DNA from: Aquarana catesbeiana
Taxonomy: Eukaryota > Chordata > Amphibia > Anura > Ranidae
Direction of reading: 5' to 3'
Assembly: GCF_042186555.1 (NCBI RefSeq)
Contig: NC_133324.1
Coordinates: forward strand, 221,947,145 to 222,011,144
DNA length: 64,000 nucleotides
Below are positions 1 through 11,479 of this stretch, one piece after another; position 1 is the first letter of the stretch, and the number at the start of each line of letters is the position of its first letter. The notes beneath the pieces were generated by a model. That model did no database searches and had not been told where the DNA came from. It worked only from the letters and a program-made list of their open reading frames with translations. The position numbers and the translations under genes are program-made.

Positions 1-1228
1 TCCCGAATGTTTCCTGATACCCAAGAAGAAACAACATCCAGTACGATCTTGTCTCCACAGAACTTTCTTTTGATTCAACCTGATCTAAGGTCTTCTTTTG
101 AACAGGCCTCCCTCCAATGCCAGGAACCAGAGACTTCCTCTCTAAGAAGCCAGGGGGGGGGGTATCTCTGGTATCAGGACAAGATCTTTGTCCCACAACA
201 AGCCAGAATCCAGGTCTTACAAACTTTACATGATCATCAACTTGCTGGCCACTTCGGTGTACGGAAAACTATGGATCTTATTCAGCGATCCTTTTGGTGG
301 CCTACCTTGAAAACTGATTGCAAAAAATATGTAAGCTCCTGCACTACCTGCCAGCGAAACAAGGGGTCTAACATTAAGTCTTGGGGTCTGCTACATCCTT
401 TGCCGGTACCAGAACAACCATGGAGGAATATATCTATGGACTTCATAGTAGAGCTGTCCCCCTCTGAAAGATTCACAACGATCCTAGTTGTTGTAGACCG
501 TCTGTCCAAGATGTCACACTTCGTGCCTATGATAGGTACTCCTTCCGCTGCAGACACAGCAAAAGCCTTCATAAGAGAGATAGTCAGACTTCACGGCCTT
601 CCTGACAGCATTGTGTCTGATAGAGGGGTCCAATTTACTTCCCGATTTTGGAGAGAGCTCTGCAAAGTGTTGTCTACTGAAGTTTGCCTATCCTCTGCCT
701 ATCACCTTCAGAGCAACGGTCAGACTGAAAGGACTAATCAGACCTTAGAACAATATTTACGCTGTTTCTGCTCCATTTCCCAGGATGGCTGGTTCTTGTT
801 ACTCCCCTGTGCGGAGTTCGCATACAATAATTCAGTACATTCAATCACCAATCAATCACCGTTTTGGGCCAACTATGGTTTCCATCCTTCATTTCTACCT
901 AATGTCATTCCAGAGACCTCAGTCCCAGCAGTTCAAGACAGGATAAAATCCATTCAGGCTAACTATCAAACTCTCCGGTTAACCATGCAAAAGGCTCAAG
1001 AGGACTACAAGGAACAATATGACAAGAAGAGGAGAGAGAGCCCTAGCTTTAAGGTTGGAGATGAGGTTTGGCTCTTCTCGGCAAATCTTAAACTTCCTTG
1101 TCCTTCCCGGAAATTGGGACGAAGATTTATCGGCCCATTCAAGATTAGACGGGACATTAATCCAGTAGCTTTTGAACTGTCACTTCCGAGTTCTTATAAA
1201 GTACACCCTGTGTTTCATGTCTCTTTAC
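1..1228 (+). pseudogene. Ty3/Gypsy chromovirus-like pol, integrase part (5' end outside window)
   Basis: The integrase of an LTR retrotransposon inserts the cDNA into host DNA. The open frame from nt 7 shows an H2C2 zinc-binding motif (HLAGH-type histidines with CTTC near nt 345). The catalytic core has D at 439-441, D at 619-621 and E at 727-729, a D,D(35)E spacing. A GPF motif (RRFIGPFKI, near 1125-1150) follows. The frame reaches SLL at 1229 and there meets a TTAA-flanked insertion; the same gene resumes at 7205. The stop at 1309-1311 therefore belongs to the inserted DNA. Protease and reverse transcriptase would lie upstream of the window. All catalytic residues in view are present, but the gene is interrupted and cannot yield a full product. 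Confidence 0.9.
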
Positions 1229-2395
1229 TTAACCACTTGACAACTGGGCACTTAAACCCCCTTCCTAACCAGACCAATTTTCAGCTTTTGGTGCTCTCAC
1301 ATTTTGAATGACAATTACTCAGTCATGCAACACTGTATCTATATGAAATTTTTGTCCTTTTTTTCACACAAATGGAGCTTTCTTTTGGTGGTATTTAATC
1401 ACCACTGGGTTCTTGATTTTTTGCGCCGTAAAAGAAAAAAGACCGAAAAATCTGTAAAAAAAAAAATTTTTCTTCATTTCTGTTATAATATTTTGCAAAT
1501 GAGTAATTTTTCTTCATATATTTTGGGCAAAATTTATACCACTACATATCTTTGGTAAAAATAACCCAAATCGGTGGATATTATTTGGTCTTTTTGAAAG
1601 TTATAGAGTCCAAAAGCTGTGGTGCGAATATATGAAAATTGATCACACCTGAAGTACTGACGGCCTATCTAATTTCTTGAGACCCTAACATGCCAGAAAA
1701 GTACAAATACCCCCCAAATGACCCCTTTTTGGAAAGAAGACATTCCAAGGTATTTAGAAAGATGCATGGTGAGTTTTTTGAAGTTGTCATTTTTTTCCCA
1801 CAATTCTTTGCAAAATCAAGGTTTTTTTTTTACTTTTTTTTTTTTTTCCACAAAATTGTCATATTAGCAGGTTATTTCTCACACAGCTTATGCATACCAC
1901 AAATTACACCCCAAAACACATTCTGCTATTACTCCCAAGTACGGCGATACCACATGTGTGAGACTTTTACACAGCGTGGCCACATACAGAGGCCCAACAT
2001 GCAGGGGAGCACCTTCAGGCGTTCTGGAGAACCCAGGCCAATTCTGACATTTCTCTCCTACATGTAAAAATCATCATTTATTAGCTAGAAAATTACATAG
2101 AACCCCAAAACATTATATATGTTTTTTTAGCAAAGACCCTAGAGAATACAATGGCGGTCGTTGCAACTTTTTATCTCGCACGGTATTTGCGCAGCAATTT
2201 TTTAAACGCGTTTTTTTTTTTTTTTAAATGTTTGTGCTTTACAAAAACCAAAACAGTAAAGTTAGCCCAATGTTTTTGCATAATGTGAAAGATGAAGTAC
2301 GCCGAGTAAATAGATACCCAACATGTCACCTTTCAAAATTGCACGCGCTTGTGGAATGGCGCCAAACTTTGCTACTCAAAAATCCCCATAGGCGA

Positions 2396-2413
2396 CGTTT
2401 TAAAATTTTTTAC
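2396..2413. repeat. LINE target-site duplication, left copy
   Basis: An 18-bp sequence ending TTTTTTAC, identical to 5300-5317. Confidence 0.93.
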
Positions 2414-5299
2414 TTTTTTTAACAATCAGGAGTGCTTTATTGAAAAGTATAAAATGCAGTACAAAAGAAAAAAGAAGTAAACAGACCATGTGTATAGAAG
2501 TACATACAATTCCGGATCATATATTTGACAAAGGGTAAACTCCTGCTCACATAATTGTTATCATACTACTTTCAAGGCATCTACACCAATTCGCATAGTA
2601 TTCTTTATAAACCATGCTAGACAATCCTATCAGGCACATCAAAAACATTGTCAGCTAATCCATGGTAACCAAACCTTCTCATACTTCCATGGGCATCCCT
2701 GACTCGTATACGTCAGTCTATAGAGAGGCAAAGCGTTGTTAATTCTCTTTTCCCAGGAGGATAGGGTCGGAGGGCGAGCGGAGATCCACCCAGCAAGAAT
2801 CTCTTTCTTGGCATAATAGAAGAGGAGCGAAATTAAAATTTTGCTATGATGCGACCTGTGCTCATCCTCATGTATGCCCAGTAAGGCCATCTCAGGTGTT
2901 TTAGGAACTGACAAGTCCATTCTAAGATTTAAGTGATCATACACTCCCATCCAGAACTTTATCAAAGCAGGGCAGTCCCAGAACATGTGAAGATACGTAC
3001 CAATCTGGGTTTGGCATCTAGGGCAATGTGGATCCCTATCAGGGTAAATTTTGGATAACCTCGCCGGAGTGAAATAGACCCTGTGTAAAAATTTTGTTTG
3101 TGTCAGTTTATCTCCGGCAGATATTACCAGTTTGGGACCTTGCTCCAGACAAGTCTCCCAGTCCTCTCTATCCAAAGTGGGGATGTCCGATTTCCAAGTA
3201 TTCCACAACCTGTCCATCTTGGGTATATCCCTAGGCAGCAGCGTGCTATATATGGCAGACAGGGGTTTCACTAGATCATTACTGGACAACAGATCTTCTA
3301 ACGGGTCTAATTGTAGTAGAGGAGGGACAGGGAATTGTGCCCGAGTCGCATGACGTAATTGAGCGTATCGGAAAAACATCCATCCCGGAAGCCTATACGT
3401 TCTTGACATAAGCGCAAAGGACATCAATTCCCCATTGGGCATAATATCCCTTAGGGTTTTGATTCCGAATCCTGCCCATAATTGGGGATCAGGGATTGTT
3501 CGGTAATGGGGCAACTGAGGATTTCCCCAAAGAGGCTGGACAGGCGCCCAACGCCCCACAAGGGAGAAGCTCTTACTAGCCATCTTCCATACCTGTAGTG
3601 TTGCTCTAGTCGGAGCAGGAAGCTCCGTATATGCTTTTACCCCCCTATAGACCAAATTTTGCAGATCTTGTAAAGAGCCAAGCTTCGCAGCCTCTACACA
3701 TACTGCTGCATTAGAACGCCTCCCCTCAAACCACCAGTACGTCGGCACCAGCATCGCCGCCCAATAATAGCGTCTGAAATTGGGGAGAGCAAGCCCCCCC
3801 AACTGTGTGGGGAGTTGTAATGTGGACTTGGCTAGACGCGGAACAGCTGCATTCCAGATGAAGGAAATAATTTATTTATCTATTTCCCGAAAAAAGGATG
3901 CCGGGAGCCAGATCGGGCTATTTCTAAAAAGGTACGTGAACTTGGGTAAGAGCATCATTTTTAAGATGTTTATACGCCCCAGCAGATTCAGAGGTAGTCC
4001 AGACCATGCACGGCACCTTTCTTTAAGGAGGTGGAGTAAAGGAAGTATATTTAGGTTATAGTATTGTGCAGCATCCCTGGATACTCGAACCCCGAGGTAC
4101 TTGAACTCTGTGACCCACTGGAGAGGCGTACCTCCCGTCGCATCAGGGATCCCACTATCAAGGGGGAAAAGGACTGATTTAGACCAATTTATTCGAATCC
4201 CCGACGCAGCACCAAATCTATCAAAAATGTCCAAAGCGGCCATCAGAGATGGTCCAGCATCATTCAAGTAAAGTAATGCGTCGTCCGCATACAATGAAAT
4301 CTTCTCTTCAAGTCTACCAATCTGCATCCCTCTAACCTCCGAGGATTCTCTAACCAAAATCGCCAATGGCTCCAGGGCTAGAGCAAATAAACTAGGTGAC
4401 AGCGGGCACCCCTGGCGAGTGCCTCTGTGAAGTGGGAAGGGATCCGAGATCCTATCATTGGTGCGCACCCTAGCCTTCGGTGCTCTATAAAGCAATTTAA
4501 TCCATTGGCAAAAGCCAGGGCCGAAGCCAAATCTCTCTAGCACTTCCCCAAGATATTCCCACTCCACAGAGTCAAACGCCTTTTCAGCGTCCAGGGAGGC
4601 GATCACTCTATCCCCACAGTTATCATGGGCGATGGACAGGTTGAGGAACAAACGCCTGATATTAATATCTGTCCCCTTGCCCGGCATGAAACCGGTCTGA
4701 TCAACATGGATCAATGTGGAAATGATTGAGGACAGGCGGGTGGCAAGGATTTTGGCTAGAATTTTTGTATCCACGTTAAGTAATGAAATGGGTCGGTAGG
4801 ACGCACATTCCTGAGGATCTTTACCCTGTTTGTGGATCAAAACTATGACCGCCTCCTCCATGGATTCCGGCAGAGCACCCCTCTCAGCCAGTACAGCAAA
4901 GAGGGACGTGAGTTTAGGTGCAAGCAGCTCCATATTTTGAGAGTAGAACTCCGTGGGGAGTCCGTCCACCCCCGGGGTCTTTCCTTTCTGCAAGCCACTT
5001 ATTGCAATCTGTACCTCCTCCAGGGAGATATCCTTATCCAACATTGCCCTGTGCTCCTCAGATAATGTAGGAAAGGGGATATTATTCAAATACTCCTGCA
5101 ATGCCAAAGTATTACAACTAGTTCTGGAAGTGTATAGATCACTAAACAAACGGGAAAATCTAGCATTGATGTCCTCTGGAGAGGTCAGCAACTCCCCACT
5201 ATCGTCGCGCACTCCTGCTATGTGTGTGGTTCCCATCTGTCCACGAGCCTGCCAGGCCAATAATCTCCCATTTTTGTTGCCATATTCAAATATCCTTTG
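2414..5299 (-). mobile_element. 5'-truncated L1/Tx1-like LINE with 18-bp target duplication
   Basis: The insert is flanked by an identical 18-bp direct repeat (2396-2413 and 5300-5317, starting CGTTTTAAAA). On the minus strand it ends in a short A-tail (seven T on the + strand at 2414-2420). The 5' end lies inside ORF2 at the second target copy, the normal result of incomplete target-primed reverse transcription. The split flanks match one continuous TTAA-element sequence, so the LINE is younger than that element. Confidence 0.92.
2651..5299 (-). pseudogene. LINE ORF2 reverse transcriptase, 5'-truncated, one in-frame stop
   Basis: L1-clade ORF2 encodes endonuclease plus reverse transcriptase; only the RT and C-terminal part remain. 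From the truncation the frame reads FEYGNKNGRLLAW, then RT motifs GKTPGVDGLPTEFY, YRPISLLNVD, QTGFMPGKG, GTRQGCPLSP and the catalytic YADD near 4280-4292. A TAA stop at 3872-3874 interrupts it. The same frame then continues through LGGLALPNFRRYYWAA to a stop at 2651-2653. A cysteine-rich motif (CPRCQTQIGTYLHMFWDCP) sits near the C-terminus, as in L1 ORF2. The endonuclease domain is absent. Apart from the stop the frame is intact, suggesting fairly recent insertion. Confidence 0.93.
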
Positions 5300-5317
5300 C
5301 GTTTTAAAATTTTTTAC
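5300..5317. repeat. LINE target-site duplication, right copy
   Basis: An 18-bp sequence identical to 2396-2413. It is followed by TGGTTACATG, which continues the pre-insertion element. Confidence 0.93.
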
Positions 5318-6138
5318 TGGTTACATGTTTTGAGTCACAGAGGAGGTCTAGGGCCAAAATTATTGCTCTCGCTCTACCGATCGCAGCGATACCTCACATG
5401 TGTGGTTTGAACACTGTTTTCATATGTGGGTGGGACTTACATATGCGTTTGCTTCTGCATGCAAGCGCACAGGGACAGGGGCGCTTTAAAAAAAATTTTT
5501 TTTTTTATTGTTCATTTTACTTTATTTATTTTAGTTTGATGCTTTTTTCCAAAAAAAAAATTTTTTGACCACTTTTATTCCTATTACAAGGAATGTAAAC
5601 ATCTTTGTAATAGGAATATGGCATGACAGGTCCTCTTTACAGTGAGATATGGGGTCAATAAGACCCCACATCTCACCTCTAGGCTGGGAAGCCTGAAATA
5701 AAAAAATTAAAAAATGATCCTGGCTTCGATCGTAGCGGTGAGTCGGTAGAAGCGCGGGAGGGGGGGACATCCCCTCTCGCCTCCCGTAAGAACGATCAAG
5801 CAGTGGAACAGCCGCTATGATCATTCTTATGGTGTAGGGAATCGCCGGCTGAAAAAGCTGATATCTGCATGATGCCTGTAGCTCATTCAGATATCCCCGC
5901 ACAAAGTCAAGGACGTTGTATGACGGCCGGCGGGTGGGAAGTGGTTAAAACGCATTTTTTTTTTTTAACACAAAGTTGTCCATTTATACAATATTTCTAC
6001 CACATAACATGTACATACCAAAAATGACACCCCAAAATAGATTCTCCTACTCCTCCTGAGTACGGCAATACCACATGTGTGAGACTTCCACAGCCTGGCC
6101 ACATACAGAGGCCGAGTACAGCCGAGTACACCTGAGCA

Positions 6139-6482
6139 TGGCTCAGCATGGCAGGGTATGGCTGGGTATGGCGGGGTATTGCAGAGTATGGCGGGGTATT
6201 GCGGAGTATGGCGGGGTATTGCGGAGTATGGCGGGATATTGCGGAGTATGGCGGGGTATGGCGGGGTATGGCGGGGTATGGCGGAGTATGTCGGAGTATG
6301 GCGGGGCATGGCGGCGTATGGCGGGGTATGTCGGAGTATGGCGGGGCATGGCGGAGTATGGCGGGGTATGTCGGAGTATGGCGGGGTATGTCGGAGTATG
6401 GCGGTGTATGTCGGACTATGGCGGGGTATGGCGGGGTATGTCGGAGTATGGCGGGGTATGTCGGAGTATGGCGGGGTAATGC
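6139..6482. repeat. 10-bp minisatellite, unit GCGGGGTATG and variants
   Basis: A tandem array of decamers (GCGGAGTATG, GCGGGGTATT, TCGGAGTATG) inside the TTAA composite. It is open in several frames on both strands because the unit lacks stops; those long frames are not genes. Confidence 0.92.
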
Positions 6483-6775
6483 GGGGTATTGCAGGGTAAT
6501 GTGGGGCTTTGCAGAGTATTGTGGGGGTATTGCAGAGTAATGTGGGGCTTTGCAGAGTAATGTGGGGTATTCCAGGGTAATGTGGGGCTTTGCAGAGTAT
6601 TGTGGGGGTATTGCAGAGTAATGTGGGGCTTTGCAGAGTAATGTGGGGTATTCCAGGGTAATGTGGGGCTTTGCAGAGTAATGTGGGGGTATTGCAGAGT
6701 AATGTGGGGCTTAGCAGAGTAATGTGGGGTATTCCAGGGTAATGTGGGGCTTTGCAGAGTATTGCACAGCATTGC
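6483..6775. repeat. Second tandem array, unit related to TAATGTGGGGCTTTGCAGAG
   Basis: It directly follows the decamer array, with units of about 20 bp in higher-order groups of roughly 80 bp (GTATTGCAGAG, TATTCCAGGG variants). It probably evolved from the same GTATG/GTATT decamer. Confidence 0.88.
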
Positions 6776-6931
6776 AGAGTAGTAGGGATGGCTGAGCATG
6801 GATGGATGGATGGCTGGATGTCTCTGTGCAGCGCTGTGGGCACTACACATCCAGCCCACAGCGTTGCAGCCATCCATCCATCCCCCTCTCCGCTCACAGT
6901 GTACCGATCGGTACACAGGAGGGGAGGAGAG

Positions 6932-7009
6932 GAACCGGCGTCATCAGATGACGCCGGACTGTTTACATGTGATCGCGCCGTCATTTGACGGCGCGATCAC
7001 ATGGTAAAC
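6932..7009. repeat. Stacked perfect palindromes near the right end of the TTAA composite
   Basis: CCGGCGTCATC pairs with GATGACGCCGG (6935-6958). A larger hairpin follows at 6961-7009, where TGATCGCGCCGTCA pairs with TGACGGCGCGATCA around a TT loop, extended outward by GTTTAC/GTAAAC with one bulged base. Sub-terminal hairpins are common in non-autonomous DNA transposons. Confidence 0.85.
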
Positions 7010-7204
7010 GGCCGCGATCAGCGGCCATTTACCGGGATCCGTGATGCGCCGGGTCCTCTGGACCCGGCGGTCACGGATGTGTTCGGGTGCACGCCCCAGG
7101 GGGCGCGCGAGAGGGGAATTCTGGGAGGACGTCATAGTACGCCCTCCCAGAGTTATCCAACCGCCCTGCAGCCGTCATTCGGCTATGGGCCGGTTGGTAA
7201 GTGG

Positions 7205-7446
7205 TTAAAGCTGTTATCTCTAGTCCTTTTTCAGGAAGGAAAGAAGATCCTCCGCCTCCAGTTTCTGTGGGAGATGAAACAGAGTATGGAGTTGAGGCCA
7301 TCCTGGACTGCCGCCGGAGAGGTAGGATCATTCAATTTCTTATAAAGTGGAAGGGTTACCTCCTAGACTTTTGCAGAGATTGCGAGTTCGTTACCCCGAA
7401 AGATGGGCCCGGTTGGGCATCCGGAGGTTGCCCCTTGGGGGGGCAC
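7205..7446 (+). pseudogene. Gypsy chromodomain remnant, continuation of the split pol
   Basis: This is the downstream half of the pol gene split at 1229. The frame resumes after the TTAA with KAVISSPFSGRKEDPPPP, then a truncated chromodomain (YGVEAILD ... FLIKWKGY). Chromodomains guide chromoviral integration to marked chromatin. After KWKGY the frame is wrong: a second frame reads PRLLQRLRVRYPERW, the usual tail. A deletion with frameshift has therefore removed the domain's C-terminal helix. Confidence 0.82.
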
Positions 7447-8035
7447 TGTCAGGGAAATGGCTGTGTTGTGGGCAATTCTGCCAGTAACCGTCATGGTGGC
7501 GCCAGACGAGTTTCTGCGCGCACACAGATGCGCGATAGCTGGACCACAGCAGTCTGTGCACGCCAATGCGCGCACTCATGCGCGCACGCCCTGATCTTGT
7601 GGGCACACCCCCCCCCCCGGCTTATTTAAACCTGCCACTGACACTTGCAATTTGCTGGATTATCAAACAGCTCCTGTGTTCCTGTGCCTTGTATACTCTG
7701 AAGACCCCTGCTTGACCTCTGCTTGGCTTGACCTGTGTTCCTGTTTATCTCCTCGCTCTGACCCCGGCTTGGCTGACTACTCTCCGATCTTCTGCCCTCC
7801 GTGTATGACCCGACTTGTTCCTGTACCTCTCTCGGACTGTCTTTTGCTATCTGACCCTTGGCCTGGCTGCGGACCCTGTTCCTGGTTTACCCTGCTGTTA
7901 CCGCTCAAGACTTCTCACCGCACTGCTGCCACAACGCACTCTAGCTACTTACAGCCAACCAGCCAGCTTGCAGTATTCCTGGCAACCCGTGCACCTCTGT
8001 GCATCGCATTCCCTGTACCCAAATCCAGGGATGCG
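7447..8035 (+). repeat. Putative 3' LTR of the Gypsy element (right end unresolved)
   Basis: It starts TGTCAGGG immediately after the pol tail, as LTRs do (5' TG). A TATA-like TATTTAAA lies at 7622-7629, followed by a C/T-rich leader (TGACCTCTGCTTGG-type text). The leader resembles that of the solo LTR at 48225-48814, which has CTATATAAAC in the same relative place. The 3' end is obscured because hAT transposase sequence begins near 8036; no second LTR is in view to fix the boundary. Confidence 0.6.
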
Positions 8036-9600
8036 CTGCACTCAGTTGCAAGAGACGCCCTCTCAGTAACCCGGCCTCACACTACAGACTTGACACAGAG
8101 ATTCTGGCAGCTTTGCAGGGGCAGGTTCAGAGGTGGTTGACACCATGCCAGCTTCAGCCAGGAATGGTGGTTTGCGACAATGGCACCAACCTCCTCTCCG
8201 CCCTCTTACAGGGACACTTGACCTATGTTCCCAGTTTGGCTCATGTCCTTAATTTGGTGGTGCAGCGGTTCTTGTGCAGGTACCCGGGCTTACAGGATCT
8301 CCTGAGGCAGGCCAGGAAAGTCTGTGGGCATTTCCGCCGGTCATATAATGCCAGTGCGCGGCTGGCTGACCTTCGAAAGGAATGCAACCTGCCCAAGAAC
8401 CGCCTCGTCTGTGACATGCCCACCAGGTGGAACTCAACATTGGCAATGCTGCAGTGGCTGCACACACAGCAGAGGGTCATCAATGAGTACCTGTGCGAGT
8501 ATGGCACCAGGAAAGGGTCAGGGGAACTTGGCTTTTTTTCGCCATGCCACTGGCTAATGATCAAGTATGCATGCACTGTCCTGTCACCATTTGAGGAGGC
8601 CACGAGGATGGTGAGCAGTGACAGTGCATGCATCAGTGATACTGCCCCTCTTGTCTTCCTGTTGGAGAACACGCTGCGTGGAATAATGGACAGGGCATTT
8701 GAGGCAGAACAGAGGGAGGAAGAGGAGGACTTCCTTACCTCTCAAGGCCCCCTTTATCCAGACAGTATTCCTGCAGGCAGGCCTATCACACAGGAAGAGG
8801 AGGAGGAATATTGTGTCAGCATGGAGGTGGAGCCTGGCACTCAGCATCAGCAGCAGTCTTCAAGGGATCATTTTTAGCCCCCAGAAACCCATGGACTTGT
8901 ACGTGGCTGGGAGGAGGTGGCTGCGGATCATGTCTTTCTTAGTGACCCAGAGGACTCCGGACCGAATGCCTCAGCAAACCTCCGCTGCATGGCCTCCCTG
9001 ATCCTGCAAAGCCTGCGAAAGGACCCTCGGATTCGTGGTATCAAGGAGAAGGATCAGTACTGGCTGGCAACCATTCTTGATCCACGTTACAAAGGTAAGG
9101 TTGCTGAACTTATCCAGCTTCGCAGAGGGAGCAGAGGATGAAACATCTTCGGGAGGCCTTGCAGAAAGGTTTGTGCAATGCGTTTCCAGAGCCTGGGAGG
9201 TTGCAATTGCCTGGTCCTCCTGGACAACGTGTTGCTGAGGCTTCGGTCAGTCACCGAAGGAGCGGTGGAGAAGGTGGCCATCTGGAGAAGGTGGCCGTCT
9301 GATTTACATGTTGCAGGAATACCTTGGGGCAAGATCAGACTTGGAGACCTTTCCAACCAAAAATCCACTGGGTTACTGGGTCTTGAGGATGGATCACTGG
9401 CTAGGACTTGCACAGTATGCAATTGAGCTACTGGCCTATCCTGCATCCAGCGTTCTATCTGAACGCACATTCAGTGCTGCTGGAGGCTTTGTAACCGATC
9501 ACAGAGTGTGCCTGTCCACAGGCTCACCTTCAAAAAAATGAATCAGTCTTGGATCACCAGCTACCAAGCACCTGATGCTGATGTAACCGATTAATTTTTT
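8036..9600 (+). pseudogene. hAT-family (ZBED-like) transposase, decayed
   Basis: hAT transposases cut and paste DNA using an RNase-H-like core. From about 8036 the frame contains VCDNGTNLLSALLQGHLTYV, LAHVLNLVVQRFL and the hallmark DMPTRWNSTLAMLQWL, followed by an acidic stretch. A TAG stop at 8875-8877 interrupts it. The same frame resumes with LATILDPRYKGK, another hAT motif, to a stop at 9139-9141. The C-terminal dimerisation domain (YPASSVLSERTFSAAGGFV) appears in a different frame at 9308-9541, so at least one frameshift lies between. No BED zinc finger is seen at the N-terminus. The frame upstream of about 8036 runs into Gypsy LTR text and is chance. Confidence 0.9.
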
Positions 9601-9734
9601 ATGAATGTGAGATCCCTTGAAGACTGCCTATGCTGATGCTGAGTGACTATCCTGTTATGCAAAGTGACTATCCTATTCCTCCTCAATGTTCACGTTGATA
9701 GCTTCTAAGAACATTTTTGGTTCCGGGCACCACC

Positions 9735-10450
9735 ACCAGTGCCTAAAGCCCAATTTTTCTGCCCCTGTTTAACAGGGGCGTATAATTACAATTTATGCTG
9801 TAATATTTTGCAGCAGGGCTTGTTCCTGCGCTCAACTAGAGTATCTGTGAGGGGTTGCAGTGTTGTGGCACCACCACCACCACTGCCACCTAAGGTCCAA
9901 TTTTTCTGCCCCTGTTTAACAGGGGCGCGTAATTACCATTTTTGCTGTAATATTTTGCAGCAGGGCTTGTTCCTGCGCTCAACTAGAGTACCTGTGAGGG
10001 GTTGTAGTGTTGTGGCACCAGCACCAGTGCCTAAGGCCCAATTTTTCTACCCCTGTTTAACAGGGGCGTGTAATTACAATTTTTGCTGTAATATTTTGCA
10101 GCAGGGCCCGTTCCTGCGCTCAACAAGAGTATCTGTGAGGCTTTACAGTGTTGTGTCACCACCACCACCAAAGGCCCAATTTTTCTGACCCTGTTCAACA
10201 GGGGCATGTGATTACAATTCTTGATATAATATTTCACAGCAGGGCCCGTTCCAGCGCCCACCAAGAGTAACTGTGAGGGCTTACAGTGTTGTGGCACCAC
10301 CACCAAAGGCCCAATTTTTCTGCCCCTGTTCAACAGGGGCATGTAATTACAATTCTTGATATATTATTTCACAGCAGGGCCCATTCCAGCGCCCACCAAG
10401 AGTAACTGTGAGGGCTTACAGTGTTTTGGTACCACCAACACCTAAGGCCC
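9735..10450. repeat. Tandem array of about five 130-150-bp units behind the hAT gene
   Basis: Each unit carries CCCAATTTTTCTGCCCCTG, AACAGGGGC, AATTACAATT, a GCAGCAGGGC block, TGTGAGGG and GTGTTGTGGCACCACCACC. Units start near 9739, 9890, 10035, 10171 and 10301. CCCCTGTTTAACAGGGG is a small palindrome in each. Placement right behind the transposase suggests sub-terminal repeats of the hAT element. Confidence 0.85.
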
Positions 10451-11479
10451 AAATTTCTGCAGAGTATATAGGGCAGGCCGTATAGTATATACAGGCGGTT
10501 CCCTAATTTCAAACATCCGACTTACAAACGACTCCTACTTACAAACGGAGGAAGACAACAGGAAGTGAGAGGTAATCTACCCCTAGGTAGGGAAATTCTC
10601 TCCTGGTATGCCCCGTACACACGGTCGGATTTTCCGATGGAAAATGTCCGATCGGAGCGTGTTGTCAGAAATTCCGACCGTGTGTGGGCTCCATTGGACA
10701 TTTTCCATTGGATTTTCCGACACACAAAGTTTGAGAGCAGGATATAAAATTTTCCGACAACAAAGTCCGATCGCGTCAATTCTGACCGTGTGTGGCCTGT
10801 TCCGACGCACAAAGTGCCATGCATGCTCAGAAGAAATTCCGACACGGAACAGTTCGGTCTGGTAAAATTAGCGTTCGCAATGGATACAGCACTTTCGTCA
10901 CGCTGCAATGTTAAAAATGGTTTAATACAGCGCACTCTCTTCTTCTTTATAATGTGACAAGAATTAAGTCGTTTTGCTGCTTATATTCACACACACTTCT
11001 CACAAACTTATTTCTTTACTATTTATCGGGATTCCCTAAATATATTTTGATTTGTCACATCTGACAACATTATTTTGTTTTTTTTGTTTTTTTTGTTTTT
11101 AAGGCCAATTATTTTTTTTTTTGGTTTGTATTTTTTTCAAGGCTTATTTTTTTGGGGGGGATTTTTATTTGTACTCCAGAAAATTTTTGTGTGTGTTTTT
11201 TGTGTCAAGTTACCACAACACCATTGACATGTTGTTCTATTTAATCTGCAGGAGATTGTTTAGTGTTGTTGTCCCTTGTTAATTTCACATTTTATGTTAG
11301 AAATGTACCTGAATCATCACCCACAAACTGTCCTTTTTGGATGAAAACACACATAGGAGAGTATAATTTTCAAAAAATAACTTTTATTAAGGGCTCACAA
11401 CTAAACAAAGAGGGAGGCAACGCTGGAGAAACTGCAGAAATGGGTGAAGCTTTGGACCCCCAGGGCACACATCAACTAT

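Larger units (their letters stand above)
1229..7208. mobile_element. TTAA-flanked composite insertion in the Gypsy pol gene
   Basis: TTAA at 1229-1232 and TTAA at 7205-7208 bracket the insert. The ends form imperfect terminal inverted repeats (TTAACCACTTGAC on the left, GTAAGTGGTTAA on the right). Removing one TTAA and the insert restores the pol reading frame exactly. A second internal end-like motif (AAGTGGTTAA) lies at 5939-5948, so 1229-5948 may be one complete element and 5949-7208 the right part of a related one. TTAA duplication is the piggyBac-type target signature. No transposase is seen, so the element is non-autonomous. A LINE sits inside at 2414-5299. Confidence 0.8.

Noticed and set aside
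1304..2422. Small + strand frames after the Gypsy integrase
   Set aside because: They lie in the AT-rich interior of the TTAA element, including T/A-run translations; no coding support.
5965..6984. Long open frames on both strands through the minisatellite (up to 339 codons)
   Set aside because: They are created by a stop-free decamer repeat, show no domain, and overlap mirror frames of equal length.
7652..8140. 162-codon frame upstream of the hAT transposase
   Set aside because: It reads through the C/T-rich LTR leader and contains no domain; transposase motifs are in another frame.
9739..10188. 149-codon frame through the hAT-tail tandem repeat
   Set aside because: Repetitive translation (VAPPPP, FCPCLTGA) of a non-coding tandem array.
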